This document shows, piece by piece, positions 1 through 9,368 of a DNA stretch of 27,478 nt (its first letter is position 1; each line of letters starts with the position of its first letter). Source of the DNA: Discostella pseudostelligera (taxonomy: Eukaryota > Bacillariophyta > Thalassiosirophyceae > Thalassiosirales > Thalassiosiraceae). Location of the stretch: positions 1-27,478 of the forward strand of contig JALLBK010000393.1 of assembly GCA_036940085.1 (NCBI GenBank). Direction: 5' to 3'. Under the pieces are notes generated by a model that saw nothing but the letters and a program-made list of their open reading frames with translations, was not told the origin of the DNA and did not search any database. The position numbers were made by a program, and so were the translations under genes.

Positions 1-296
1 CCGGGGGGGTCCGGGGGGGAATCCCCCCGGAAAATAAAATTAGTAACATTGAGCTTTACTAAGTGGGTATTATGTTGGTAAAAGTAACATTGAGCTTAAC
101 ATAACAAAAGTAACAATGAGCTTTACGTGTCTAGCTGCTGCTAGACGCGCAGCGGCTAGTTTCCAAATTTGAATTTCAGACCCATTCAAAAACGAGAAAC
201 CTGTATTGCCCACGTAGGAGCGCATGCCGCATTCCGGCCCGCCCGCCGCGACGATGAGCACAAAAACAAAACCATCCCAACCATGAGCATGAGGCG
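1..296. other. Left intergenic region with GC hairpin and short repeats
   Basis: No supported gene. It holds a G-run/C-run inverted repeat at 11-30 (arms ccgggggg and ccccccgg, 4-nt loop). Three near-identical 18-mers lie at 42-126. An inverted repeat at 129-146 has arms gtctagc/gctagac and a 4-nt loop. The remainder up to 296 is the probable 5' leader and promoter of the downstream plus-strand gene. The small open frames here have no recognisable content. Confidence 0.6.
42..126 (+). repeat. Three direct copies of an 18-mer (agtaacattgagctttac)
   Basis: Copies begin at 42 (agtaacattgagctttac), 83 (agtaacattgagcttaac) and 109 (agtaacaatgagctttac), with one or no change from the first. The start-to-start spacings are 41 and 26 bp, so this is not a regular tandem array. 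It lies about 170-255 bp upstream of the start at 297. It could be a cluster of binding sites or the edge of a dispersed repeat; the sequence does not decide. Confidence 0.75.
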
Positions 297-3200
297 ATGC
301 CGGAGCCGGGGGAAAGCAGTAGTGATGCCTTCATCGGCATCGACATCGACGTCGAGCCCCCTTCAGGCTCTGCCGAAGAACGACAACACCGTGAATCGAG
401 TTCCAAGCGGGTGTCATCGAAGAAGCGACCTCCAAAATCAAAATCAACACCACGAGCAACGACCTGCACCGATGCCGTGACCGACTCTGCCTCCATGAAA
501 CGTCCCAAAAAGCCAAAACCACCACCAAATCCACCACCATCTTTGGTATCACTCCTCCAAAAGGATGCATCTGTTCGATTATACTTTCAATCATTACAAG
601 AAAATTTAGATTATGATGTTGAGAAATGGAAACATGAGGCAGCGGTGTGGAAACACCAGGCGTCGACGTCGACTACAGCTACAGGGATGGTGTCCACAAA
701 ATCAACAATAAAAACAACGCCGTCGACTTCGAATTCCACAATTAAGAGATCTACCAGAAAAACAACAACCGTGGATAATAATGGAGGAGTGGAGAAGAAG
801 GCGCGAACTAGTAGTTCTTTGGAAAAGGGGAGGAGGTCAAATTCGAATGTCGAATTAAATACATCAGAAGGGGGCGAAGATGCAATTATTCCCATTACTG
901 ATGAGGTCCTTTTCGGTGACTTGAGCGATGGGGATTCAAGTGATTCCTCATCAACATCATCATCGTGCAACAGAAAACAAGAAGATTTGCTTCATGTCGA
1001 TAGGAACCAATTAAAACGAAGCAGTCAAATGCAAGAAACTACGGTCAATTATGACAGCGAGCAACGACGTCGCTCACAGAATATTTTGAAGAATCTGAAA
1101 TCAGCGAAGAAATTATTGGACTTACTAGGCATTTCATTGGTGGAAGTGGAGGTAAAAACAACATTATCGAGCTTACCGCCATCGCCTGACAATTCGGATG
1201 TGCAAGCTCCTCAACCTACCAACAGTCATGAGCAAATTGATAATACTATTCACTCCGCATGCAACGATACAAGCACCACAGACAATTCCCCGACAATTAC
1301 TAAAACGGAACGAATTCTGCATCGTCAATCCGATGAAAAGGTTGCCGCTGAAATGATGGCTTCTCTCCGGACTTTGCTGAAGTGTTCCTCGTTCATCGGT
1401 GAATGCTCAGTGATTGGCAATTCTGCAAATGCAGATCATAATGATGATACATCCGACAATTACAATGATGAACTTGATCAGAATCTAAGTCACGAGGATC
1501 GACTGCGCAGGATGAGATTGCGTCACTACTACCATCCATTTTGCAGTGGTGGGGTGCTTCATTTTCCAAATGTATATTATTCGAAACACCCAGTTGCAAG
1601 TAACGACGATGCTCTCTCTAGTTCGGACGCGGAGAGTCTTCCCGACCATCCTGCATCGGTAGGATTGAAGCATTTGATTGCTGTCTTGATCATCATGGAT
1701 ACCTATTGTGGTGATGACTTAGATGACGACGAATGGAAAGCGATCTTTGCAGAGGATGGAAACAAGTGCAATCTACCAGTCGGAGATGATGAGGTACTGC
1801 ACGAAGATATGGCCGTTCTTCAAATTGGAATGCGAAATAGATATTTTCTCACTGAACGAATTCTGTCGTCGCTTGATGTGGAAATTACGCGGGTATGGGC
1901 ATTGACCGATCGTTCAACGAACCTAGCCACATCGAGTGTACATTTTCATCCAGCGGATGTGCTTGAAATGAACGACCCGGACAATGAAATTGAACACAAC
2001 GCCTTCTTTGGGGCAAAGAGTTACAGCCGCCTACTTCTGTTGGAGGAACGGGTCGCACATGCACGAATAGCAACACTGTTGTATCGACGACGGAGTAACT
2101 TGCACATGGCAGCGGAGCTTGTCGTTGGCTATATCATCTCATCGGCTCCTTCATTAGGTTCTGAGCATTATCCAAAACTACCACCCCTGTTGAGCTTGTG
2201 CGTTTTGGAGGCTCTCTTATCACCAGAAAAGTACACCCCAGAGCATTCTGTGGGTGACGTAGACGCAACCAGAGATACTGTAGATCCATCTCGTCTACGA
2301 GGTTGGTTTCGAGAATGTATCCATGACATGTTCACTTCGAGATCGCTGATCTTGCTTGAGTCTCTTGCCTATCCTGTCCGTGTTGCAGTTCGTTTGTGGA
2401 GAGAGCGACATCTATGCGCTGATGATCGCATAAGGGATATCGCCACTGTCGAACTCGCAGCATTCGAACGAATTCAGAGACATGACGATGGCGACTGGTT
2501 ATCCGAACCGACCACTGAGAAGATGACAATCGAGCACATGACAAAGTTGGGCATTCTTTCACCCATTTCGACGCCCCAGGATCATGCAAATATTACGTAT
2601 GTCTTCGATTCGAGTGAGCTGCAGGTGGTGTCGGTAATTTCATGGACTGTCTTACTTCAAACCTTGGGTGAAATTGATGAAGTTCTACGGCTATCTGAAG
2701 CAATTGTGAGTGGCACGAAAAACTGTCACAGTGGCGAAAAAAATGCCATGCCTTACCTGTTTCTGCTACCGGGATGTTGTGTTGCTTATTCCAACATTGT
2801 GTGCCGACGATGGGAATCGATGAAGCTTGGCAATACAAGTGGTCGTCAAACTGCGGCTGCCTTCACAATCGAGGACAAATTTTCTCCAATACTTGATCAA
2901 ATACTGCAACAAGCTAGACCTGATGATTGGCGAACAATCGATATATTAGTTCAATGCTGCGTCCTTCTTGGCGATGGGCACAGATTGTTGAAACTTGCGA
3001 GCAAAGTGGTGCCGACGATAACATACGCATTCATGAGTCTGGAAATCAACACCGTGTCAATAAAAGAACGTCAACTGATGTCTAGAACATTAACGGCCCT
3101 CGTTGATGCTGGGGAAGTGCCTACTGTTAGAGTTATCAATTTGAAGCGCCGACCAGACCGTAAGTATGATTTCATGGCATGCGCTGTGAACAAAGAGCAA

Positions 3201-4319
3201 CTGATCGTAATTCAAGGACCTTCCAGATTGAGACGCATTCCACAAACGTCATGTTTTACACCGGATATCAAGGACGAGGAATATTGGGGTAATTATGCGT
3301 TCGATGGGCAATGCAGTCGCGGAGATCTTGAGAAACAACTTATGCAACGGCTTGATGGGAAGGGAACTTTGACGGATTTTGTCAGTGCCAAGTGGCGACC
3401 GAGTGAGCTCAAAGCCTTTGATGCAAATGCTCGTGGCGATTTCGAACTTGTCAACACAAGTATGACAGAAAAGGCATGCGCACTTTCCCACATTGCTAGG
3501 TGAGTTTTCACTTTATTGAACCTGTGAATCATTCCTTGTTCTATTCGTAGACACAAGCTCATGTGAACCAACTCATTCAGCTGGATGGGCGTCGAGGCCA
3601 CACTCGCAAGTCTCAACTCCATTAGGAACGATTGTAAGTTGTTACCATACTGCCATCGTTTGCTTACCGATCCAACTACATTCAAACAATGCATTTGCTT
3701 TTTGCATGCAACAGATGTCCACGAATGGTATCAGAATAAACTACTTAGGATGTTCAGCATATCTGGCTTTGCTAGAGGGGCTGCCTTACTCAGCGAAAAT
3801 GAAGGCATGGATCCTGTACCAGTTTGCGTAATTTTGGAGGATGATGCAGTTCTGACTGACCGATTTTCTGAACGACTGTCGTCATTACTTGAGGAATTAC
3901 CACGAGATTTTCACTTCTGCTCATTAGGTTACAGTCGACCAAAGGCTGCTCCGATGATTGAGTACTCTACACATTTGAGCATTCCCTCTTGCTTGTGGTA
4001 TCTCACCGGATATGTTTTGTCACTGGAGGGAGCGAGACATTTGATCGCTTCTCTCCCCGTGTCAGGTCCCGTGGATAGTTGGATAGGGTTGAAAATGTGC
4101 GGTAATTGGGACAATCAGTTTGGCGACATCATGGGCGTGGGTAAAGGTGGCACGTCCCACGGAAAGGTAGCAAGAAAAGATTTGGCAAAGATCATGAAGT
4201 TCCGCGCATTTGCTGCTGTGGTTCCTCTGTGTGCTCAGAAAGTAGGATCCTCGGCTTCATCTACAATGACGAGAGGAGGTTGGAGAGATCGAGACACTGA
4301 TATCACGTACAGTGGGTAA
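297..4319 (+). CDS. Large protein with C-terminal glycosyltransferase family 25 domain, two exons
   Basis: Exon 1 is 297-3499, the intron 3500-3580 (gtgagt...ttcag, 81 nt) and exon 2 3581-4319, giving 1313 residues. The nearer AG at 3549-3550 would lead to a stop, so 3580 is the acceptor; it joins the frames as CALSHIA-S-WMGVE, a typical family 25 motif. The C-terminal about 370 residues match LPS/collagen-type glycosyltransferases: VINLKRRPDR near residue 945, then VILEDDAVL at 1151-1159 with the acidic metal/nucleotide-sugar motif. Known family members transfer sugars, often galactose, in the secretory pathway. The first about 350 residues are Ser/Thr/Lys-rich with basic clusters (KKRPPKSKS, KRPKKPKPPP) and no visible signal peptide. 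Residues about 350-930 look helical and I do not recognise them. The start at 297 is the first ATG of the long frame. The gene converges on the TatD gene with a 28-bp gap. Confidence 0.85.
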
Positions 4320-4347
4320 TCAATATGCATTCGTTACTTTCATAGTA

Positions 4348-5553
4348 TTAATTTACTTCGTTACGATTTTTCATTTCATTGAGTCCAAAGAAATTTATTG
4401 CATTGTTCGTTGTTGTTTGCGCCAACTCTTGTATCGAAATCTTATCTTCGCCTCGTTTCTCTCGTCCGTAATTGATTTCATTATGCACGGCAACTAAAAC
4501 AAGTGGCAACGAGCTGGGTACGTTTGGATACATGCTCAAGAGCCTCTTCCTTTTCTTACTGGGTAGTCCTGAAAAGAGTTCGCCCTCTACATCGAAGAAA
4601 CTATCCTTATTCCCTGGAAACCCCATGTATGGAGAGTCGGTTTCAACCATCAGCCTATCCAAAGGCACTATGCTATCGCGGAGACAATTTCTCAAGTCAT
4701 CACATCCCTCGCCTGGTTTGTTGATGTAACCCGAAATACTTGTGTAATAACCACGTTTCATGTACTCTACGCATTCATCATATGAACCCGTGAAGCAATG
4801 CACAATAATCTTTGGTACGGATTTCCCAGTGTGGTTTTCGGTGGCTTCATCAATACACCTTAGAGTATCTTCAAACGCCAACCTTTCATGGAGAAATATT
4901 GGAAGGTTATACTCAAATGCTAGATCCAGCTGAGCCATGAACCATGGTATTTGATGCGATTTGTCTGGAAAACCCTCTGAATAGTCAAGGCCCGTCTCTC
5001 CAATACAGCTGATGAATCGGTTCGAGTTAGGTTTGTCCAACAGGGCCCTAATCTTCGATAAATTTTCTAGCCCGACGGCACCGTCTAGTGTATTGTACGG
5101 ATGGACGCCAACAGTAGTTTTCACACAAATATGATTTCTTTGCTGGTTAGTGGAAGATTCCAATAAATGAACTGATCTAATCGATTCATCAATTGTCGAA
5201 GATGGTGAAATCATTGCAACAATATTGGATGTCGCTACGGATGGGTGGTGTAATATTTTCAGTTCATCTTGTATCTCATGTGCAACATCCAACGATGATG
5301 TAGAGCCCATCACATTTAATAAGTCTTTGTGAAGGAGATTGCAGTCAACATCAACTAGGGCTGGGCCGATTGATTTGTCCATGTTGACGTCGTTGCTGGC
5401 CATTCTTGTCATGAGCCTACTACTAATAACTCGGTGACGATGCCGATGGTATTGCGAATTTGAGGCAAATGACGGTACACCGCACCTGCGCGAAATATGG
5501 TGCGAAAATGAAACAAATACAGCAGTACCCCATGGTGTCGTCACGATGGTCAT
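4348..5553 (-). CDS. TatD-family metal-dependent hydrolase (intact copy)
   Basis: Single exon, 401 residues, ATG at 5553 and TAA at 4348-4350. TatD proteins are TIM-barrel, divalent-metal nucleases of the amidohydrolase superfamily, with reported 3'-5' exonuclease and DNA-repair or apoptotic roles. Visible motifs in order: VDVDCNL at 67-73 (the DxxxNL form of TatD/TATDN1 rather than HxH), TVGVHPYN 147-154, GETGLDY 185-191 (metal Glu), FLHERL 220-225 (His222), VHCFTGS 251-257 (His252) and ETDSPYM 304-310 (Asp306). The length is more than that of bacterial TatD because of about 60 extra N-terminal residues rich in Ser/Arg/His, which could be an organelle leader, and a short insert near 315-350. 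The 5' half of this gene lies inside the tandem duplication, but this copy runs through to its own stop. It converges on the GT25 gene. Confidence 0.93.
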   Translation of the reverse strand: MTIVTTPWGTAVFVSFSHHISRRCGVPSFASNSQYHRHRHRVISSRLMTRMASNDVNMDKSIGPALVDVDCNLLHKDLLNVMGSTSSLDVAHEIQDELKILHHPSVATSNIVAMISPSSTIDESIRSVHLLESSTNQQRNHICVKTTVGVHPYNTLDGAVGLENLSKIRALLDKPNSNRFISCIGETGLDYSEGFPDKSHQIPWFMAQLDLAFEYNLPIFLHERLAFEDTLRCIDEATENHTGKSVPKIIVHCFTGSYDECVEYMKRGYYTSISGYINKPGEGCDDLRNCLRDSIVPLDRLMVETDSPYMGFPGNKDSFFDVEGELFSGLPSKKRKRLLSMYPNVPSSLPLVLVAVHNEINYGREKRGEDKISIQELAQTTTNNAINFFGLNEMKNRNEVN

Positions 5554-5960
5554 GGTTGACTATCGCACCATCAGGTTCCTGTAGCTGTTGGTGTGTACTA
5601 CCATCCCAAACTCGTCACGGCAACGCCGGACGCCATGGTCCGTTGTGAGGTGGCAGGAAAATTTCTTCCACGTGGTAAAACATCTTCCACGTGGCAGGGT
5701 ACATCATCTCCCAAGAGATGGCGGACGCGTCAAGTGCACGGTAGGAATTTTCTACAACGACCGACAAATACTTGGAGAATTCAGAGGAATCATTCGAAGG
5801 AGGGAGGCAAGATTGATGGAAACGCATTGAGTTCATCAGGCAAATACTCAGCATCAAAACGGAGATGCGGGCAAGTGGATATTGTACACAATAGTTATCA
5901 GTTGTGGACCTCAACCGAAGCTAGAGGATGATCATGCATTAACAGAAGCTACATCCTCTT
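5554..5960. promoter_or_regulatory. Upstream region of TatD gene with a pair of CACGTG boxes
   Basis: This 407-bp stretch separates the TatD start from the copied YIPF6 stop. It contains two identical 12-mers, tcttccacgtgg, at 5664-5675 and 5683-5694 (19 bp apart), each with a CACGTG palindrome. They sit about 110-140 bp upstream of the TatD ATG. CACGTG is the core recognised by bHLH and bZIP factors, so regulation is plausible but inferred. Open frames in this interval look like chance. The region is repeated at 7187-7593, with boxes at 7297-7308 and 7316-7327. Confidence 0.45.
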
Positions 5961-6470
5961 TCAAAATAAGAGTATCAACCACCCCAAGAGCAAGTAGAAG
6001 AAAAACACAGGATACAATGCCAGCAATCGTCGTTCCCTCTTGACGAATTGACCGACAAAGATGCAGGAAACTCGTGTTGCCCATAATAGCCCCAGTGATA
6101 GCCATATCAAATCTAACCATAATGTACCGATCCATGTAAATCGTAATATTGCAATGACGAGAGCTGATACAGTTAATGGAAAGACACAGTAACCCAAAAC
6201 CTGGGCGATGAACATTATTGGGTAATCGCAAGACGAGGTATTCAATATCGATTTTCATGAAAAAGAATATCACATCAACACTACCAATGACTTACACAGA
6301 GTGATTGAAATATTGATATCGATGCACCAAGTAGTTGAGCATTAATGGTTACAATTAATGCGCCAACCCACATGACAATGAAGACAGTAGTAAAGACATG
6401 GGAGGTTTGCTTCGACGGTGCTTTTGTGGATAATATTAATGCAAGTGATAAGCAGATGAAGAGTGGTCCC
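5961..6470 (-). pseudogene. 3' fragment of the YIPF6-like gene (exons 3 and 4 only)
   Basis: Copied exon 3 (6296-6470) and exon 4 (5961-6200) with intron 6201-6295 are the same as in the intact gene 1633 bp to the right. Exons 1 and 2 are missing because the duplication breakpoint at 6560/6561 falls in intron 2. The fragment encodes the last three membrane segments or so (GPLFICLSLAL through LLGWLILLF) but has no start of its own. It now lies downstream of a truncated TatD copy. Confidence 0.93.
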
Positions 6471-6547
6471 CTGATGAAATGGTTCAGTAGTGAATGAATA
6501 AAGTTTAGGTTTGTTCCACATTATTGCAACCTAAAGAACATACAATT

Positions 6548-7186
6548 TCATATACTTTCAAGCTGAGCCATGAACCATGGTATTTGATGCGATTTGTCTG
6601 GAAAACCCTCTGAATAGTCAAGGCCCGTCTCTCCAATACAGCTGATGAATCGGTTCGAGTTAGGTTTGTCCAACAGGGCCCTAATCTTCGATAAATTTTC
6701 TAGCCCGACGGCACCGTCTAGTGTATTGTACGGATGGACGCCAACAGTAGTTTTCACACAAATATGATTTCTTTGCTGGTTAGTGGAAGATTCCAATAAA
6801 TGAACTGATCTAATCGATTCATCAATTGTCGAAGATGGTGAAATCATTGCAACAATATTGGATGTCGCTACGGATGGGTGGTGTAATATTTTCAGTTCAT
6901 CTTGTATCTCATGTGCAACATCCAACGATGATGTAGAGCCCATCACATTTAATAAGTCTTTGTGAAGGAGATTGCAGTCAACATCAACTAGGGCTGGGCC
7001 GATTGATTTGTCCATGTTGACGTCGTTGCTGGCCATTCTTGTCATGAGCCTACTACTAATAACTCGGTGACGATGCCGATGGTATTGCGAATTTGAGGCA
7101 AATGACGGTACACCGCACCTGCGCGAAATATGGTGCGAAAATGAAACAAATACAGCAGTACCCCATGGTGTCGTCACGATGGTCAT
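6548..7186 (-). pseudogene. 5' fragment of the TatD gene fused to YIPF6 intron sequence
   Basis: Residues 1-209 are identical to the intact TatD protein; the frame then crosses the junction at 6560/6561 and adds ESI before a stop, giving 212 residues. It keeps DxxxNL and GETGLDY but loses His222, His252 and Asp306 equivalents, so no hydrolase activity is expected. The upstream region with its two CACGTG boxes is duplicated too, so the fragment may still be transcribed. Confidence 0.92.
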
Positions 7187-8193
7187 GGTTGACTATCGCA
7201 CCATCAGGTTCCTGTAGCTGTTGGTGTGTACTACCATCCCAAACTCGTCACGGCAACGCCGGACGCCATGGTCCGTTGTGAGGTGGCAGGAAAATTTCTT
7301 CCACGTGGTAAAACATCTTCCACGTGGCAGGGTACATCATCTCCCAAGAGATGGCGGACGCGTCAAGTGCACGGTAGGAATTTTCTACAACGACCGACAA
7401 ATACTTGGAGAATTCAGAGGAATCATTCGAAGGAGGGAGGCAAGATTGATGGAAACGCATTGAGTTCATCAGGCAAATACTCAGCATCAAAACGGAGATG
7501 CGGGCAAGTGGATATTGTACACAATAGTTATCAGTTGTGGACCTCAACCGAAGCTAGAGGATGATCATGCATTAACAGAAGCTACATCCTCTTTCAAAAT
7601 AAGAGTATCAACCACCCCAAGAGCAAGTAGAAGAAAAACACAGGATACAATGCCAGCAATCGTCGTTCCCTCTTGACGAATTGACCGACAAAGATGCAGG
7701 AAACTCGTGTTGCCCATAATAGCCCCAGTGATAGCCATATCAAATCTAACCATAATGTACCGATCCATGTAAATCGTAATATTGCAATGACGAGAGCTGA
7801 TACAGTTAATGGAAAGACACAGTAACCCAAAACCTGGGCGATGAACATTATTGGGTAATCGCAAGACGAGGTATTCAATATCGATTTTCATGAAAAAGAA
7901 TATCACATCAACACTACCAATGACTTACACAGAGTGATTGAAATATTGATATCGATGCACCAAGTAGTTGAGCATTAATGGTTACAATTAATGCGCCAAC
8001 CCACATGACAATGAAGACAGTAGTAAAGACATGGGAGGTTTGCTTCGACGGTGCTTTTGTGGATAATATTAATGCAAGTGATAAGCAGATGAAGAGTGGT
8101 CCCCTGATGAAATGGTTCAGTAGTGAATGAATAAAGTTTAGGTTTGTTCCACATTATTGCAACCTAAAGAACATACAATTTCATATACTTTCA
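6561..8193. repeat. Tandem duplication, unit 2 (1633 bp)
   Basis: Second copy of the 4928-6560 unit, directly adjoining it and apparently identical. Its right end (8193) lies in intron 2 of the intact YIPF6-like gene a few bases past the donor, so that gene keeps all exons by using this copy for exons 3 and 4. Confidence 0.97.
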
Positions 8194-8760
8194 ACGCACC
8201 AAAGATCCCAATCACGAAGCTGATTCAACACATCTCGTTGGCCATCACTCGGTGAGACATCTTCTTCTTGGAGTACGCCGACGTAACCAAACGGTCTCTT
8301 TATACCCGGTGAATATAAATAAACACATACATAAGGAACAATGAGTGAGAGAAAATCGGGAGCGAGATTCAATGCATCAAGATAAATTACGGCAGGAAGT
8401 TACAAAAGACGCCACCCTCCCAAACGTACACCAGCAATTGCACACACTCACATTTCTGTCCAGAGGAATTAAAACAGCCCTCAATTTAGCCCCAACTGCT
8501 CGAACATCCCGCATTATCGTCTCCATAACTGGTTCGTCTAACGTACTGACTGGAGCCAACAATTCATCAACACCACCGGCGCCGCCGCCGCCGCTCATAG
8601 CCGAATGCGGCAGAGGCGAGGTCGACGACGATGAGCCGTGATAGTCCTCGATGGACACAGGACGATTCTTTGATGCAGAAGAGGCATTGGCCCATGATGG
8701 AGCTGTGGCTGCCGGTGCCGATGTTGCTTTGGAGGCGGAAGGTGCACCGGATTTCGTCAT
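7594..8760 (-). CDS. YIPF6-like Yip1-domain membrane protein, four exons
   Basis: Exons on the minus strand: 8760-8452, 8297-8200, 8103-7929 and 7833-7594; introns of 154, 96 and 95 nt with GT-AG ends; 273 residues. Phases join conserved motifs: RDWDL-W-GPLFICL across intron 2 and FQSLC-VLGYCVFPL across intron 3. The acceptor of intron 1 (AAAG) is weaker and less certain. Yip1/YIPF proteins are five-helix membrane proteins of ER-Golgi membranes that bind Rab GTPases. The cytosolic N-terminus (about 70 residues, Ala/Ser/Gly-rich) precedes TLDEPVMETIMRDVRAVG, characteristic of YIPF6. The C-terminal part is a string of hydrophobic segments ending YLLLGWLILLF. The ATG at 8760 is the first in frame. 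The last two exons lie inside the tandem duplication. Confidence 0.92.
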
Positions 8761-9368
8761 GGTCAAAGGTCCGGCCGGTCTCTATGGTATCGTAGTCATC
8801 TGTACATGCGGTCGACGCAGGTCAGGGCGGCTCGACTGGCTCCGTCGTAGGCAATACTAGTTTCTCGATTTTGAATCATGGGTGCCTGCCGTAAATCATC
8901 CTCGGCGGTCTAAATTTTTTTTGGCGATATTCGCTAGTCTATTTGAAGTCTATTTGAAGTCTAAACCTAAAATTCTATGAAAAAAAGTTCTAAATTTTTA
9001 GAAAGGAATAAAATTTAGCTGGGGTGTCCGGCCAAGCGATTAAATTTAGACCAGTTTGAATTTCTGATTTTGGATTGTAAATACTTTTCCTCTGTGACGT
9101 TATGGTTTTGATTTCTCGCATTTGAATGGGAACTAAATTCAAATTTGTTGGAGTCCGCTGTAGGAGTACCGAGCCATGAATTTTCTCTGTCCGTCGTAGG
9201 GGGAACCTCTGTCCGCCGTCCGACCGACCGCCCGGCCGGTGTCCGCCTCAACTCAACCCTCGACCTCAACCTCAACCCTCAACCCTCAAGCTCAAGCTCA
9301 AGCCTCAAACCACCACCGTCGTCGTCCGCTACGGGCGGTTGCCGTATCACTTTGCCCTATCTACCAGC
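8761..9368. other. Divergent intergenic region, AT-rich, with a tandem 11-mer
   Basis: About 608 bp lie between the divergent starts of the YIPF6-like and PCD-like genes and must hold both promoters. Features seen: a tandem 11-mer agtctatttga at 8936-8946 and 8947-8957, several taaattt/aaattta runs between 8910 and 9140, and a C/T-rich stretch of repeated ctcaa units at 9247-9310. I identified no core promoter element with confidence. Confidence 0.5.

Larger units (their letters stand above)
4928..6560. repeat. Tandem duplication, unit 1 (1633 bp)
   Basis: This is the first of two direct, directly abutting copies (offset 1633). I found no difference between the copies where I compared them, and all embedded translations agree. 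It runs from within the TatD gene (just after the codons for WFMAQL on the minus strand), through the TatD 5' end and the intergenic region, to within intron 2 of the YIPF6-like gene. Left flank tagatcc and right flank acgcacc share at most one base with the junction, so there is no substantial microhomology. Confidence 0.97.

Noticed and set aside
3549..3550. Upstream AG as acceptor of the GT25 gene intron
   Set aside because: It gives a stop codon a few codons later, whereas 3580 joins the conserved motif in frame.
5588..5931. Overlapping plus-strand frames of 80-112 codons (and minus frame 5615-5914) in the TatD upstream region
   Set aside because: They overlap each other in several frames, have no recognisable content, and repeat at 7221-7564 only because the DNA is duplicated.
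8345..8641. Plus-strand 98-codon frame
   Set aside because: It lies antisense to exon 1 and intron 1 of the YIPF6-like gene, whose motifs explain the sequence.
9339..9368. PCD-like frame starting at TTG 9339 and YIPF6-like frame starting at TTG 8766
   Set aside because: Both are non-ATG codons; the next in-frame ATGs (9369 and 8760) are used for this eukaryotic sequence.
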